Positions 6,937-15,949 are shown, counted from the first letter of the stretch. The stretch is 52,305 nucleotides of DNA from Nitrospirota bacterium (GCA_015484595.1 WFMM01000054.1:1-52305), one strand, 5' to 3'. The notes: generated by a model not told the origin, from the sequence alone. Translations and numbers: made by a program.

Positions 6937-8442
6937 TTAATTAATTGCTGCAAGTGTTACCCTGTTTCTGCCTGATGTCTTGGACTTATAAAGTGCCTTG
7001 TCAGCAAGATCTATTATCTGACTCTTCCTGATATTTTTCTTTGCGTTGTTAACAGAGGCCACACCAAGACTTACCGTGACTCCCACTTCTTTACCACTAA
7101 GGCTGAACTTTTCTGACTCCACCCTTTTTCGTAGTCTCTCTGCCAACACTGCAGCCCCCTTTAAATCTGTTTCAGGAAGCACTATTGCAAACTCCTCACC
7201 TCCGTAACGGGCTGCAATGTCAGCCTTCCTGATAGTCTCCTGTATTATTCTGCTTACTGTCTTAAGCACCATGTCACCCTGTGGATGTCCATAGGTGTCG
7301 TTAATCCTCTTAAAGTGGTCTATATCAATCATCACCAGTGAAAGGGGTCTTCTGTAGCGTTCTGCCCTTCTTAGCTCCTTATCCATCAGCTCCTGAAAGT
7401 ACCTGTGGTTATACAGCCCCGTAAGGCCATCTCTGAAGGCCATCTCTCTTAGCTTTCTGTTTGCCTCTAAAAGCTCACTGGCAAGCCTCTCCGCCTTTTC
7501 CTTTTCCTGTTTAAGCTCCATTACCAGTTGCTCATAGGAGAGATTCAGTTTTTCAAGCTCCTCATTTGCCTCCTGCAGTAATTGTGAGTAAGGCTTCATT
7601 TTTCCTGCATCAATCTCAAAAGACGAGAGTATCTCAAGGGTATTCTCACCAACCTCATCAACCAGCTCCTGAACTCTTTCCTCGTCGTAGCCTGCTACCC
7701 TTTCAAGCACTTCCTGAAGGGTCTTGAACTTCTCGACACTCTTTGAACTGTGGTAGATACTTGAGATAAGGTCTGAAATATACAGCACTGACTCGGCAGT
7801 GATCTCCTTACCTGTAGGCTTGTGATGATGCCTTAAGATTGGAGTAGTGATCTGCTTTGGGATTCCCCACTCCGTAAGTAATTCAAAACCAACCTCCTGA
7901 TGATCAAAGCCAAATACCATCCTTTCAGCCTCAATCACCGAAAGCCCCCCCGCCCTCTTTTCGTCAAAGACCCTCTGATACTCGACAGGTCTGCATAGAT
8001 ACATGGTCATAATACCTACATCCATAAGAAGGGCTGTAACGAAACTGTCTTCGTTCTTTTTACCTATCTGCTTTGAAAGAAGTTCGGCACTTACTGCTGA
8101 TGTTATGGACCGTTTCCAGAACAGGTTGTAGTCAAATCCATTCTGACTGGCCCCCCTGAAGTTCTTTACTATCACGAAAGACAGCGCTATGTTTTTTAAG
8201 GCCTCTGTGCCGATTATGCTAATTGCCTTATCAAGGCTGTCAACCTTACTCGGAAGCCCAAAGAATGAGGAGTTTGCAAGGGTCAACACCCTTGCAGTAA
8301 GTGCAGGGTCTGAAGATATTATCCTGCCAAGCTCCCTGAAGTCCTGCCGGTCGCTTTTTACTGCCTCCAGTATCTTCACTGCAATGGCTGGTGGTGAAGG
8401 AAGCTTCACATTGCCTGTTTTTAGTTTTTCAAGCACCCCCAT
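6937..8442 (-). CDS. HDOD-GGDEF protein, active-type diguanylate cyclase
   Basis: 501 residues. HDOD domain at about 12-215 (LPSPPAIAVKILE, SDPALTARVLTLANSSFFGLP), a helical region with coiled coil at about 285-335, and a GGDEF domain at about 335-501. The active site is GGEEF (RYGGEEFAIVLPE), and an RxxD product-inhibition site (RKAD) lies five residues upstream, so c-di-GMP synthesis with feedback control is expected. The N-terminus has no membrane segment; it is cytoplasmic. HDOD proteins are signal-output modules of unsettled biochemistry. Tightly packed between ispE and trmB. Confidence 0.93.
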   Translation of the reverse strand: MGVLEKLKTGNVKLPSPPAIAVKILEAVKSDRQDFRELGRIISSDPALTARVLTLANSSFFGLPSKVDSLDKAISIIGTEALKNIALSFVIVKNFRGASQNGFDYNLFWKRSITSAVSAELLSKQIGKKNEDSFVTALLMDVGIMTMYLCRPVEYQRVFDEKRAGGLSVIEAERMVFGFDHQEVGFELLTEWGIPKQITTPILRHHHKPTGKEITAESVLYISDLISSIYHSSKSVEKFKTLQEVLERVAGYDEERVQELVDEVGENTLEILSSFEIDAGKMKPYSQLLQEANEELEKLNLSYEQLVMELKQEKEKAERLASELLEANRKLREMAFRDGLTGLYNHRYFQELMDKELRRAERYRRPLSLVMIDIDHFKRINDTYGHPQGDMVLKTVSRIIQETIRKADIAARYGGEEFAIVLPETDLKGAAVLAERLRKRVESEKFSLSGKEVGVTVSLGVASVNNAKKNIRKSQIIDLADKALYKSKTSGRNRVTLAAIN

Positions 8443-8485
8443 TGTAAGAATGTTATCGTCTCCTTTGTAAGAATTCTTTAAAACT

Positions 8486-9325
8486 TTACAATGTCTTAAC
8501 CACTTCTGTCCAGTAGTTTTTAAACTCCTCAGAGGCCCTCATGGCTTCCTCTTCAGTACTGAAAAGTCCAAAAAGGGTTGAACCACTACCTGAAAGAAGT
8601 GCTTTCAGTGCACCCATTTTTAAAAGCCTTTCTTTTATCTCTCCTAACTCGGGTGCTATCTGAAATGAAGCCCCTTCAAGGTCGTTTACCATTACGCCCG
8701 AAAGCTCCTCATCAGAGCCTGACACAATAATTTCGAAAATCCTTTCAGGGTTCTCAACTGGTGAACTGTACATATCCAGTCTATCGTAGGCCTCCTTTGT
8801 GGAGATACCGTAGTCAGGCTTTACAAGTAACAGACATCTCTGCCTCATAGACTTCCCAATTGACCTCACCCTCTCACCCTTACCCTCAACAACACACACT
8901 CCCTCGGTTAAGAAAAAGGGCACATCAGAGCCAAGCTCGGAGGCAACCTCCCTGAGCACCTCAGGCTCAAGCCTGAGCCCCCACAACTCATTAAGCCCCT
9001 TAAGTGTGGTAGCAGCATTGGAGCTTCCACCACCAAGGCCTGCCTGTGGGGGGATGTTCTTTTTTAAAAACACCTCCACTCCACCTTTAAAGCCTGTCTT
9101 TTCTTTTAGCTTTAGTGCTGCTTTGAATACCAGGTTTTCCTCCTCTTGTATACCCAGTTCAGGATCTGTATAAACCCTTACATCCCTTTTAAGTTTCCTG
9201 AAGCGGAGTTCATCAAAGAGGGTTACCCTTTGCATAACTGTCCAGAGGTCGTGGTAGCCATCCTTTCGTCTTCCGAACACTCGCAGACACCAGTTTATCT
9301 TGGCAGGAGATTTTAAGGTAAGCAT
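8486..9325 (-). CDS. ispE: 4-diphosphocytidyl-2-C-methyl-D-erythritol kinase
   Basis: 279 residues, a GHMP kinase. The ATP-binding loop is IPPQAGLGGGSSNAATTL, the N-terminus is SPAKINWCLRVFGRRKDGYH, and the C-terminal motif is ALLSGSGSTLFGLF. It phosphorylates CDP-methylerythritol in the MEP isoprenoid pathway, so this organism makes isoprenoids through MEP. It starts three bases after the TPR lipoprotein stop codon, implying co-transcription. Confidence 0.96.
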   Translation of the reverse strand: MLTLKSPAKINWCLRVFGRRKDGYHDLWTVMQRVTLFDELRFRKLKRDVRVYTDPELGIQEEENLVFKAALKLKEKTGFKGGVEVFLKKNIPPQAGLGGGSSNAATTLKGLNELWGLRLEPEVLREVASELGSDVPFFLTEGVCVVEGKGERVRSIGKSMRQRCLLLVKPDYGISTKEAYDRLDMYSSPVENPERIFEIIVSGSDEELSGVMVNDLEGASFQIAPELGEIKERLLKMGALKALLSGSGSTLFGLFSTEEEAMRASEEFKNYWTEVVKTL

Positions 9326-9328
9326 GCC

Positions 9329-11050
9329 TTAATGGGATATAAGCCTTCTTAGTTTTTCCTCTACCTTTTCCTTTATACCCTCTTCTTTTTCCTGATACTT
9401 AAGCGCCTTTTTATAATACTCGATGGCCTTTTCCTTGTTGCCAAGCCTTAGGTACAGGTCTCCAAGATGGTCATAGACCACGGGGTCGTTGTCAATGTAT
9501 TTTAGTGCCTTCTCAAGGGTCTTTCTTGCCTCTTCGATTCTTCCAAGTTTGAAGTAGACCCATCCAAGGCTGTCGATGATGTAACCACTGTTTGGCTTAA
9601 GCTTGAGCGCCTTTTTGATCATCTCTAATGCCCTGTTAAGATTTATGCCCTTTTCAGCATAACTGTACCCAAGGTAGTTAAGGGCATCGGCATGCTCGGG
9701 GTTAAGCTCTATTGCCTTTTTAAGGCTCTTTTCCATCCTTTCAAAGTCCTTGAGCTTTTCGTATACAACCCCAAGGTTAAAGTAAAGGTCGTCGTTGTCT
9801 GGGTAAAGCCCTATGCCTTCTTTCAGAACCGCCTCTGCCTCTTTATACCTTTTTAATCTGATAAGATTCATTGCCTTGTAGCTGAAGTACTGAGGTTGTG
9901 CCTTGATTGATATTAGCCTGTCGTAAACCTTTATAGCATCCTCAAACCTCTTTTGTTCTGAATATATGTAGGCAAGGTGAAGAAGAGCCTTGAGGTTTTC
10001 AGGGTCTTTCTCAAGTATGTACTTTATCTCCTTGATGGCAAGTTCGTATTGTTTTAGCTCCTCAAGGGCAAGTGAGAGGTAATACCTTGCATTAAGGTCA
10101 TCAGGTTTTGCAGTAGTGACCAGTCTTAACTCCTCTACAGCCCTTTCGTAGTCGGCCTGATCCATGTACAGAAGCCCAAGCCTCTTGTGAATCTCTATGT
10201 TCTTTGGCAGTTGAGAGCTCAGTTTTTCAAGCACGCCGATTGCCTCTTTGATTTTGTCTTCCTTTATATATAGCCTTGACAGCCTCTCTTTTGCCTGAAA
10301 GTTGTGAGGATTAATCTCAGATGCCCTTTTGTAATACTCAATGGCCCTTTTGTTCTGTCCTCTTATCTCATAAATCAATCCGAGGTTAAAAAGGGCGGGG
10401 TCAAAGTCGGGTTTGTATTCAAGGGCCTTCTGGTAATATTCCTCTGCCTTGTCATACTTGTGGGAGTCAAAATACACAGATGCAAGGTAATATAGCCCCA
10501 TCAGGCTGTCAGGCTTTTCCTTAAGCAGTTTTTTAAGGAGCTCTATGGCATCATCGTATCTCCTTTCAGTGGCATAGATTAAGCCAAGAAAAAGGTAGGA
10601 ATCCGTGTCTTTTGGATCAATCTCTATTATGTGTTTGTAAACCTCTATGGCCTTTTCCTTCATCTTTTGCCCATTATAAAGCTGCCCCAAAAGCTTCAGT
10701 GCTGGAAGGTAGTCGGGATACTTCTTTATAAGTGACTCCATTTCACTGGTTGCCCCTTTTACCCTTCCTCTTTTAAGCAGCATGGAGGCTAACTGGACCC
10801 GCAGGTAGGGTGTTTCTGGGTCAAACTCTATTGCCCTTTTATAATAGTCAATGGCATCGTCCCATCTTCTTTCCATCTCTGCCTTAACACCAAGCATGTA
10901 GTAGAAATAGGCATCCCTGTTAGCCTTTGAGGGGTATTGTTTTAAGGCGTGGGGCTTTTCTGAGGGCACCCTTTTTACCGTGTTTTTAGTCCCTGCACAG
11001 GCCGTTAGCGCAAGGGCAAGGATAATGGGAATGATAAACCTTCTCATCAA
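9329..11050 (-). CDS. TPR-repeat lipoprotein
   Basis: 573 residues beginning MMRRFIIPIILALALTACAG, a signal peptide with lipobox LTAC (C18). The rest is more than a dozen consecutive TPR units (for example DDAIDYYKRAIEFDPETPYL, KAIEYYKKALKYQ). Outer-membrane anchoring is expected because residues after the Cys are AGT rather than Asp at +2. Such proteins scaffold envelope assemblies or exopolysaccharide/pilus systems, but no partner is visible here. Upstream (11051-11088) lies a short AT-rich spacer and then repeats. Function beyond protein-protein interaction is not inferred. Confidence 0.9.
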   Translation of the reverse strand: MMRRFIIPIILALALTACAGTKNTVKRVPSEKPHALKQYPSKANRDAYFYYMLGVKAEMERRWDDAIDYYKRAIEFDPETPYLRVQLASMLLKRGRVKGATSEMESLIKKYPDYLPALKLLGQLYNGQKMKEKAIEVYKHIIEIDPKDTDSYLFLGLIYATERRYDDAIELLKKLLKEKPDSLMGLYYLASVYFDSHKYDKAEEYYQKALEYKPDFDPALFNLGLIYEIRGQNKRAIEYYKRASEINPHNFQAKERLSRLYIKEDKIKEAIGVLEKLSSQLPKNIEIHKRLGLLYMDQADYERAVEELRLVTTAKPDDLNARYYLSLALEELKQYELAIKEIKYILEKDPENLKALLHLAYIYSEQKRFEDAIKVYDRLISIKAQPQYFSYKAMNLIRLKRYKEAEAVLKEGIGLYPDNDDLYFNLGVVYEKLKDFERMEKSLKKAIELNPEHADALNYLGYSYAEKGINLNRALEMIKKALKLKPNSGYIIDSLGWVYFKLGRIEEARKTLEKALKYIDNDPVVYDHLGDLYLRLGNKEKAIEYYKKALKYQEKEEGIKEKVEEKLRRLISH

Positions 11051-11088
11051 TTAATTATCCCATAATAGTCTGAGAGGGGTCAAATTAG

Positions 11089-11175
11089 CGAGTAGGGTGT
11101 AGCGTGTATGGGGTAGGGAAAGGACAAATTCTAAATCCTGAGCACTAAATCCTGAACAAATTACAATTTCTAATT
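11089..11175. repeat. Heptad repeat tract upstream of the TPR gene
   Basis: First part is the complement of the ACTCCCT type (gagtagg, gtgtagc, gtgtatg, gggtagg), second part the AAATCCT type (aaattct, aaatcct, gagcact, aaatcct). Same 7-bp period as elsewhere in the window. It fills most of the spacer up to the plus-strand promoter at 11209. Confidence 0.65.
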
Positions 11176-11208
11176 TCCCAAAAAGTCTATAAGCCTGATT
11201 TGAAAAAC

Positions 11209-11237
11209 TTCAATTCACCTCTAATTTGTGCTATAAT
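11209..11237 (+). promoter_or_regulatory. Strong extended -10 promoter for the small peptide unit
   Basis: TTCAAT (11209-11214), 17-nt spacer, TATAAT (11232-11237) preceded by TGC, i.e. an extended -10. A perfect -10 with correct spacing in the only plus-strand unit of a 20-kb minus-strand region. Transcription would start near 11244. Confidence 0.75.
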
Positions 11238-11298
11238 GGTTTCAACAGGACTACAATCTGCATGAAGCAGGTTAAAACCCTACGAAAGGGAGGTGCAG
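11238..11298 (+). ncRNA. Structured 5' leader with twin hairpins (possible cis-regulatory RNA)
   Basis: Two hairpins of the same design: CTGC-ATGAA-GCAG (11258-11270) and CCCT-ACGAA-AGGG (11278-11290), 4-bp stems with AYGAA loops, separated by 7 nt. GGTTT (11238-11242) can pair with AAACC (11275-11279) around hairpin 1. The 3' arm of hairpin 2 contains part of the ribosome site GGGAGG (11288-11293), and TGCAG (11294-11298) can instead pair with CTGCA (11258-11262), so alternative folds are possible. No known riboswitch class matched by eye. Confidence 0.45.
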
Positions 11299-11301
11299 CC
11301 C

Positions 11302-11364
11302 ATGAAGATCAGAAAGGTAAGAAAGCTTCAGTCCTCAACCTGCAAGTGCAAATCATCCTGTTAG
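11302..11364 (+). CDS. 20-residue cationic Cys-rich peptide
   Basis: ORF encoding MKIRKVRKLQSSTCKCKSSC, ATG at 11302, with a GGGAGG ribosome site at the right distance and its own promoter and leader. The N-terminal half is strongly basic; the last ten residues are only S, T, C and K, with three Cys. The composition resembles precursors or small metal/RNA-binding peptides, or a regulatory leader peptide. No maturation enzyme lies next to it; the SagB/ThcOx-family gene is 10 kb away and there is no YcaO or radical SAM gene in the window. Too short for standard gene callers. Function not assigned. Confidence 0.6.
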   Translation: MKIRKVRKLQSSTCKCKSSC

Positions 11365-11413
11365 TAAAATGAAAAGGGAGACACTCTGCGTTAACACCGC
11401 ATGGTGTCTCCCT
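11365..11413 (-). terminator. Factor-independent terminator after pilD
   Basis: AGGGAGACAC (11375-11384) pairs perfectly with GTGTCTCCCT (11404-11413), with a further TGCG/CGCA inner stem. On the minus strand it is followed by TTTTCATTTT. It ends the rimP-nusA-recG-pilD run and may also stop the convergent plus-strand peptide transcript. Confidence 0.82.
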
Positions 11414-11424
11414 ACACCCTGACA

Positions 11425-12192
11425 TCACCCTCCAAGATAAAGTCTCAGAATCTCCTGTCCAAAGAGCACAGTAATAGCAGAGCCTGCAGATAGAAAGGGG
11501 CCAAAGGGTATCTTTGTCTTTCTACCCTTTCCCTTTGAGACCATAAGGTAAATACCAATCACAGAGCCAAGCAGACTGCCAAGGAATGTTGTTAGAAGCA
11601 CGCCTTTCCAGCCTGTAAGGGCACCGACCATGGCCATCATCTTTATGTCTCCACCACCCATACCACCTCTGCTTAGGACAGCAATCCCGTAAAAAAGCCC
11701 AAACCCAAGGGCTGCACCAATGAGAGATGCCTTCCATCCAAGCATTGAAAACCTCAAAAAGGGGTCTTTCAGCACCAAAGCACCAAGCACGAGAGAAATC
11801 AGCGCCCCCGGAATCGTAATCACATCAGGTATAATCTGAAAGTCAAGGTCAATAAAGGTTATTACTATTAAGGAGGACATATAAAGCATAAACACAGCAG
11901 ACGAAACACTAAAGCCATATCGCCAGAAGACAAGCACATAAAGCAGTGCATTTAGAAACTCCACCAGAGGATAACGGGCTGATATCTTAACGCCACAGTT
12001 TCTACACCTGCCCTTTAAAAGCAGATAACTTAAAAGGGGGATGTTGTCCTTTGCAGAAATGCCATGGCCACATTCTGGACACTTAGAAGAGGGATACACA
12101 ATGGATTGCCCCCTTGGCAGTCTGTAAATACAGACATTTAAAAAGGAACCAATCACCGCTCCAAAAAGAAATACTGTAACATAAAAAAACAT
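11425..12192 (-). CDS. pilD: Prepilin peptidase / N-methyltransferase (type IV prepilin)
   Basis: 255 residues from ATG 12192 (MFFYVTVFLFGAVIGSFLNV); an upstream ATG at 12216 lies within repeat DNA and is unlikely. The cytoplasmic zinc tetra-Cys domain is intact (CPECGHG ... CRNCG), and the two catalytic Asp motifs are FIDLDFQIIPD and GMGGGDIKMMAM. About seven to eight membrane segments follow. It cleaves and N-methylates type IV pilins and type II secretion pseudopilins in the inner membrane. Pilin genes are not in this window. It follows recG in the same direction. Confidence 0.95.
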   Translation of the reverse strand: MFFYVTVFLFGAVIGSFLNVCIYRLPRGQSIVYPSSKCPECGHGISAKDNIPLLSYLLLKGRCRNCGVKISARYPLVEFLNALLYVLVFWRYGFSVSSAVFMLYMSSLIVITFIDLDFQIIPDVITIPGALISLVLGALVLKDPFLRFSMLGWKASLIGAALGFGLFYGIAVLSRGGMGGGDIKMMAMVGALTGWKGVLLTTFLGSLLGSVIGIYLMVSKGKGRKTKIPFGPFLSAGSAITVLFGQEILRLYLGG

Positions 12193-12194
12193 AA

Positions 12195-12248
12195 CTAAAC
12201 ACTCAACACTAAGCACTCAAAACTAAAATCATCCCTACACCCTGCCCC
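12195..12248. repeat. Heptad repeat tract between recG and pilD
   Basis: Units of the CAACACT and CCCTACACCCT types (aaacact, caacact, aagcact, caaaact, then ctacaccctg, cccctactccct). It matches parts of the composite tracts at 26976 and 36187. Confidence 0.65.
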
Positions 12249-12261
12249 CTACTCCCTAAAC

Positions 12262-14358
12262 TCACCCTGTCTTAAAGATCTCCATCTTGTCTTTCCAAAA
12301 ACCCTGTAGTTTGCTCTTAAGCACTGGGTAACCCTCAAGCTCAGGGTCCTTTTCTATCAGATTAAAGGCCTCCTTTCTGGCGTAAGCAAGAATCCTGCCG
12401 TCTCTTATCAGGTCAGCCACCCTGAGGTCGGGCATACCTGACTGCCTTGTCCCGAAGAGTTCACCAGGGCCCCTCAGTTTAAAGTCCTCCTCGGCAATCC
12501 TGAAGCCGTCACTGTACTTTTCCATGCAATAAAGCCTTCTTCTTGCCTCCTCTGTAAGCCTTCCGTGGGCAAAGAGCAGACAGTAAGACTGATGAGCCCC
12601 CCTTCCAACCCTTCCCCGTAACTGGTGTAGCTGTGAAAGGCCAAACCGCTCTGCATGAAATATCACCATCACCGTAGCATTTGGCACATCCACACCTACC
12701 TCTATCACAGTAGTGCTTACGAGCACATCTATTTTACCACTTTTAAACTCAGCCATAACCTCGTCCTTTTCCTGTGGCTTCATTCTACCGTGAACAAGCC
12801 CCACCCTGCACTCTGGAAGCATTGCCTCAAGCTCCTCCTTGCCTGTGACCGCATCCTTGAGCTGGAGCTTTTCTGACTCTTCAATCAGCGGATAAACCAC
12901 ATAGACCTGCCTTCCCTTTTTTAACTCCCCCTTCAGGAACTTAACAAGCAGTGGCCGTTGATTGTGCTGAAACACCTTCGTTATCACTGGCCTGCGGTTT
13001 GGTGGAAGCTCGTCTATCACCGAGTAGTCAAGGTCACCGTAAAGTGTAAGCGACAGGGTTCTTGGTATGGGAGTGGCTGTCATCACGAGCACATCCGGGT
13101 TAAGCCCCTTCTGTCTAAGCACTGCCCTCTGCATAACACCAAACCGATGTTGCTCATCTATTACCACAAGGCCAAGCCTTCCAAACTCCACAGACTCCTG
13201 TATCAGGGCGTGAGTGCCTATCACGATCTCTATTTCACCAGAGGCAATCTCGCTGATTCTTCTTTCCCTTTTACTGCCCGTAAGGAGCTCCACCCTGAGG
13301 TCTGTGTCTTTTAAGAGTTTCTTTATGTTCTGATAGTGCTGCTCTGCCAGTATCTCCGTTGGTGCCATAAGTGCTGCCTGATAACCGCACTCAACGGCCC
13401 TTAGCATTGCCGCGAGTGCAACGATGGTCTTACCTGAGCCCACATCACCCTGTATAAGCCTGTTCATTGGGTGAGGGCTCTGCATGTCGTTGTATATCTC
13501 CTGTATAACCCTCTTTTGTGCATCGGTTAACTCAAAGGGCAGGCTCTTTAAGACCCTCTCCCAGAGCCTTCCCTCACATACGAAGGATATCCCCCTCTGT
13601 CGTGCCATCCCCCTTTTTACTATTGCAAGCCCTGCCTGAAGGAGGAAAAGCTCATCAAAGGAAAGCCTCTTATGGTAGATACTTCTTAGCTGATTTAACT
13701 CATCCACCGATACATCCTCTGATGGAAAGTGTACATTAAGAAGGGCATCCCTCAGTGAGGGGAGTTTATACCTCTTTATAATCTCTTCAGGGAGGTAGTC
13801 CTCAATGTGAGGAAGGGCAAACTGAATAATGTTAAACATCATCCTTCTTAAGTTTCTCGTGGTAAGCCGGGCAGTGCAACGGTAAACGGGCACTATACGA
13901 TTGGTGTGTATGCTTTGTTCGGCCTCGTCCTCTTCGGTGATAATCTCGTATTCAGGATTATGAATCTCAAACCCCACACCCCAGTACCGATTTCGCTTGA
14001 CAATGCCGCTTAGGTACACCATGTCTCCCTTTTTAAAGACCTTCTTCATGTAGGGTTGATTGAACCACTTGGCCGTTATCACACCTGTGCCATCACTGAC
14101 AACGAGTTCAAATATCTTCATCTTTCCTCTGGGCGTGTTCACCAGCTCTGCAGAGACCACCCTTCCATAGACGGATTGAAACTCATCGTATCGGAGCTGG
14201 GAGATGCTTTTTTGCAGGCGACGGTCTTCGTATCTGTAGGGCAGGTAAAAAAGGGCATCCTGAACAGTTCTGATCCCAAGGCGTGCAAGAACCTTTGCTC
14301 TCTGAGGCCCGATGCCCTTTACATACTGGACTGAATACTCATTAAGGGGTCGTTTCAC
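12262..14358 (-). CDS. recG: ATP-dependent DNA helicase RecG
   Basis: 698 residues. An N-terminal wedge/OB domain begins YVKGIGPQRAKVLARLGI and is followed by the superfamily 2 motor: Walker A RLIQGDVGSGKTIVALAAML, DEQH box (VVIDEQHRFGVMQR), motif III MTATPIPRTL, motif VI QLRGRVGRG. Length and order are typical. It remodels stalled replication forks and Holliday junctions. It starts 8 nt after nusA ends. Confidence 0.97.
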   Translation of the reverse strand: MKRPLNEYSVQYVKGIGPQRAKVLARLGIRTVQDALFYLPYRYEDRRLQKSISQLRYDEFQSVYGRVVSAELVNTPRGKMKIFELVVSDGTGVITAKWFNQPYMKKVFKKGDMVYLSGIVKRNRYWGVGFEIHNPEYEIITEEDEAEQSIHTNRIVPVYRCTARLTTRNLRRMMFNIIQFALPHIEDYLPEEIIKRYKLPSLRDALLNVHFPSEDVSVDELNQLRSIYHKRLSFDELFLLQAGLAIVKRGMARQRGISFVCEGRLWERVLKSLPFELTDAQKRVIQEIYNDMQSPHPMNRLIQGDVGSGKTIVALAAMLRAVECGYQAALMAPTEILAEQHYQNIKKLLKDTDLRVELLTGSKRERRISEIASGEIEIVIGTHALIQESVEFGRLGLVVIDEQHRFGVMQRAVLRQKGLNPDVLVMTATPIPRTLSLTLYGDLDYSVIDELPPNRRPVITKVFQHNQRPLLVKFLKGELKKGRQVYVVYPLIEESEKLQLKDAVTGKEELEAMLPECRVGLVHGRMKPQEKDEVMAEFKSGKIDVLVSTTVIEVGVDVPNATVMVIFHAERFGLSQLHQLRGRVGRGAHQSYCLLFAHGRLTEEARRRLYCMEKYSDGFRIAEEDFKLRGPGELFGTRQSGMPDLRVADLIRDGRILAYARKEAFNLIEKDPELEGYPVLKSKLQGFWKDKMEIFKTG

Positions 14359-14366
14359 GCCATCAG

Positions 14367-15443
14367 TTATTCTTCAGACTGCTGCTCTTCGGATTCCTCT
14401 TCTTTTATCTTTGCATATTCTGATTCACTGATTATGTCTATATTCCAGCCTGTAAGTTTCATTGCAAGCTTTACATTCTGTCCCCTCTTTCCGATGGCAA
14501 CGGAAAGCTGCTGGTCACTAACGACAGCCATTGCCGTTTTGTCCTCCTCGTTAATGCCTATCTTGTCCACCTGTGCTGGCGTAAGTGCCCTTGCGATAAA
14601 TATGCGGGGATCATCGTTGTATGGGATAATGTCTATTCGCTCACCCCTTAATTCCCTTACAATGCCCTGCACCCTGGTGCCCTTCATTCCAACGCAGGCA
14701 CCCACAGGGTCTATGCCTGGGTCCTTTGATACAACGGTCAGCTTCGTCCTCTCTCCAGGCTCTCTTACTATCTTTTTAATCTCAACCACACCATCCTCAA
14801 TCTCCGGGACCTCCATCTTGAAAAGCTCGGCAACAAACTCAGGGGCTGTGCGGGTAAGCACTATCTCTGGCCCCTTTGAGGTCATACGAACCTCTTTTAT
14901 GTAAGCCCTTACAGGGTCGTCCCTTTTAAGCCTTTCCTTTGGCAGGGTCTCCTTTACGGGAAGCACGGCCTCTGCCCTGCCAAGATTAACCACATAAACG
15001 CCCTTTTCCTTCCGAAGCACCACACCTGAAGCTATGGTTCCAACCTTGTCCTTAAACTCATCAAGTATTGCCTTTCTCTCTGCCTCTCTGACCTTCTGCT
15101 GTATCACCTGTTTAGCGGTCTGTGCAGCTATGCGGCCAAAGTCGTGAAGCTCAACTGGCAGTTCAAGGTAATCACCCACTTCCTTTTCAGGTGCAATCTT
15201 TCTGGCATCCTCAAGGGATATCTCCTCCTTGGGATTGGTAACATTTTCCACTATCTTCTTCTTGGCAGTAATGGATATCTCACAGGTTTCAGGGTCTATG
15301 GTGAGGTTTACATTCTTTTTTGAACCAAAGGCCTTCTTGGCAGCACTTAACAGGGCCACCTCAAGGGACTGCACAACCTGTGTCTTGGACAGGCCCTTGT
15401 CTCTACAAATCTGCTCGATGTAAAACTTAAGCTCCTTGCTCAT
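14367..15443 (-). CDS. nusA: Transcription elongation/termination factor NusA
   Basis: 358 residues: N-terminal RNAP-binding domain, S1 domain (GTIASGVVLRKEKGVYVVNLG), KH1 (DPVGACVGMKGTRVQGIVREL) and KH2 (QLSVAIGKRGQNVKLAMKLT), then an acidic tail. There are no C-terminal acidic repeats, as in most non-proteobacterial NusA. Its ATG overlaps the rimP stop (TAATG). Downstream comes recG instead of the common ylxR-infB order. Confidence 0.97.
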   Translation of the reverse strand: MSKELKFYIEQICRDKGLSKTQVVQSLEVALLSAAKKAFGSKKNVNLTIDPETCEISITAKKKIVENVTNPKEEISLEDARKIAPEKEVGDYLELPVELHDFGRIAAQTAKQVIQQKVREAERKAILDEFKDKVGTIASGVVLRKEKGVYVVNLGRAEAVLPVKETLPKERLKRDDPVRAYIKEVRMTSKGPEIVLTRTAPEFVAELFKMEVPEIEDGVVEIKKIVREPGERTKLTVVSKDPGIDPVGACVGMKGTRVQGIVRELRGERIDIIPYNDDPRIFIARALTPAQVDKIGINEEDKTAMAVVSDQQLSVAIGKRGQNVKLAMKLTGWNIDIISESEYAKIKEEESEEQQSEE

Positions 15444-15907
15444 TATATCTCTATCTCCAATCTTGCCTTTGATATCTCACTGTAGGGGATGCTGACAGTG
15501 CCCTTTTTCAGCCTTAGCACTATCTGGCCGTCTTCCCTGACATCCTCAATCCTGCCGACAAAAAAGGTCTGGTTGTCTATTCTCTGTCTCGTTATCACCC
15601 TTGCAAGCCTTCCCTTGAATCTTATAAAGTCCTCAAGCCTTCTTAATGGTCTGTCAAGCCCTGGAGAGGATACCTCCAGGTTATAACTACCCTCAATCGG
15701 GTCTTCTATATCAAGCAGGGCCTCAAGCTGTCTGCTAACCCTTTCACAGTCATCAATGGTGATACCCTGCTCCGAGTCGATTATTACCCTCACCGTCATA
15801 TTGCCAGGATGCCCCAGTATCTCCACCTCATCCACCAGCACACCTGCCACCTCTGCAGCCTCCCTGGCAAGCGAAAGAACCTTCTCTCGTATCTCCTCTT
15901 TGTTCAT
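15443..15907 (-). CDS. rimP: Ribosome maturation factor RimP
   Basis: 154 residues, typical length, with VRVIIDSEQGITIDDCERVSR and YNLEVSSPGLDRPLRR, the RimP signatures. It assists 30S subunit assembly. First gene of rimP-nusA-recG-pilD; the start codon is 12 nt from a bidirectional terminator hairpin. Confidence 0.96.
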   Translation of the reverse strand: MNKEEIREKVLSLAREAAEVAGVLVDEVEILGHPGNMTVRVIIDSEQGITIDDCERVSRQLEALLDIEDPIEGSYNLEVSSPGLDRPLRRLEDFIRFKGRLARVITRQRIDNQTFFVGRIEDVREDGQIVLRLKKGTVSIPYSEISKARLEIEI

Positions 15908-15918
15908 TGCCTATAAAA

Positions 15919-15949
15919 ATTAAAAGAGTGGAAAGGCCACTCTTTTAAT
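15919..15949. terminator. Terminator hairpin, 13-bp perfect stem
   Basis: ATTAAAAGAGTGG (15919-15931) and CCACTCTTTTAAT (15937-15949) pair around AAAGG. The T-rich arm followed by TTTTTATAG on the minus strand suits termination of the kinase/response-regulator operon before rimP. Confidence 0.78.

Noticed and set aside
11238-11301. Known c-di-GMP (GEMM), guanidine-II or preQ1 riboswitch
   Set aside because: Loops and conserved blocks do not match any of these by eye; only the twin-hairpin layout recalls guanidine-II.
11302-11364. PqqA or mycofactocin precursor
   Set aside because: No Glu-x3-Tyr or C-terminal Val-Tyr motif and no radical SAM partner gene.
12192-12216. Prepilin peptidase start at 12216
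   Set aside because: The added residues come from repeat DNA and precede the normal hydrophobic N-terminus.
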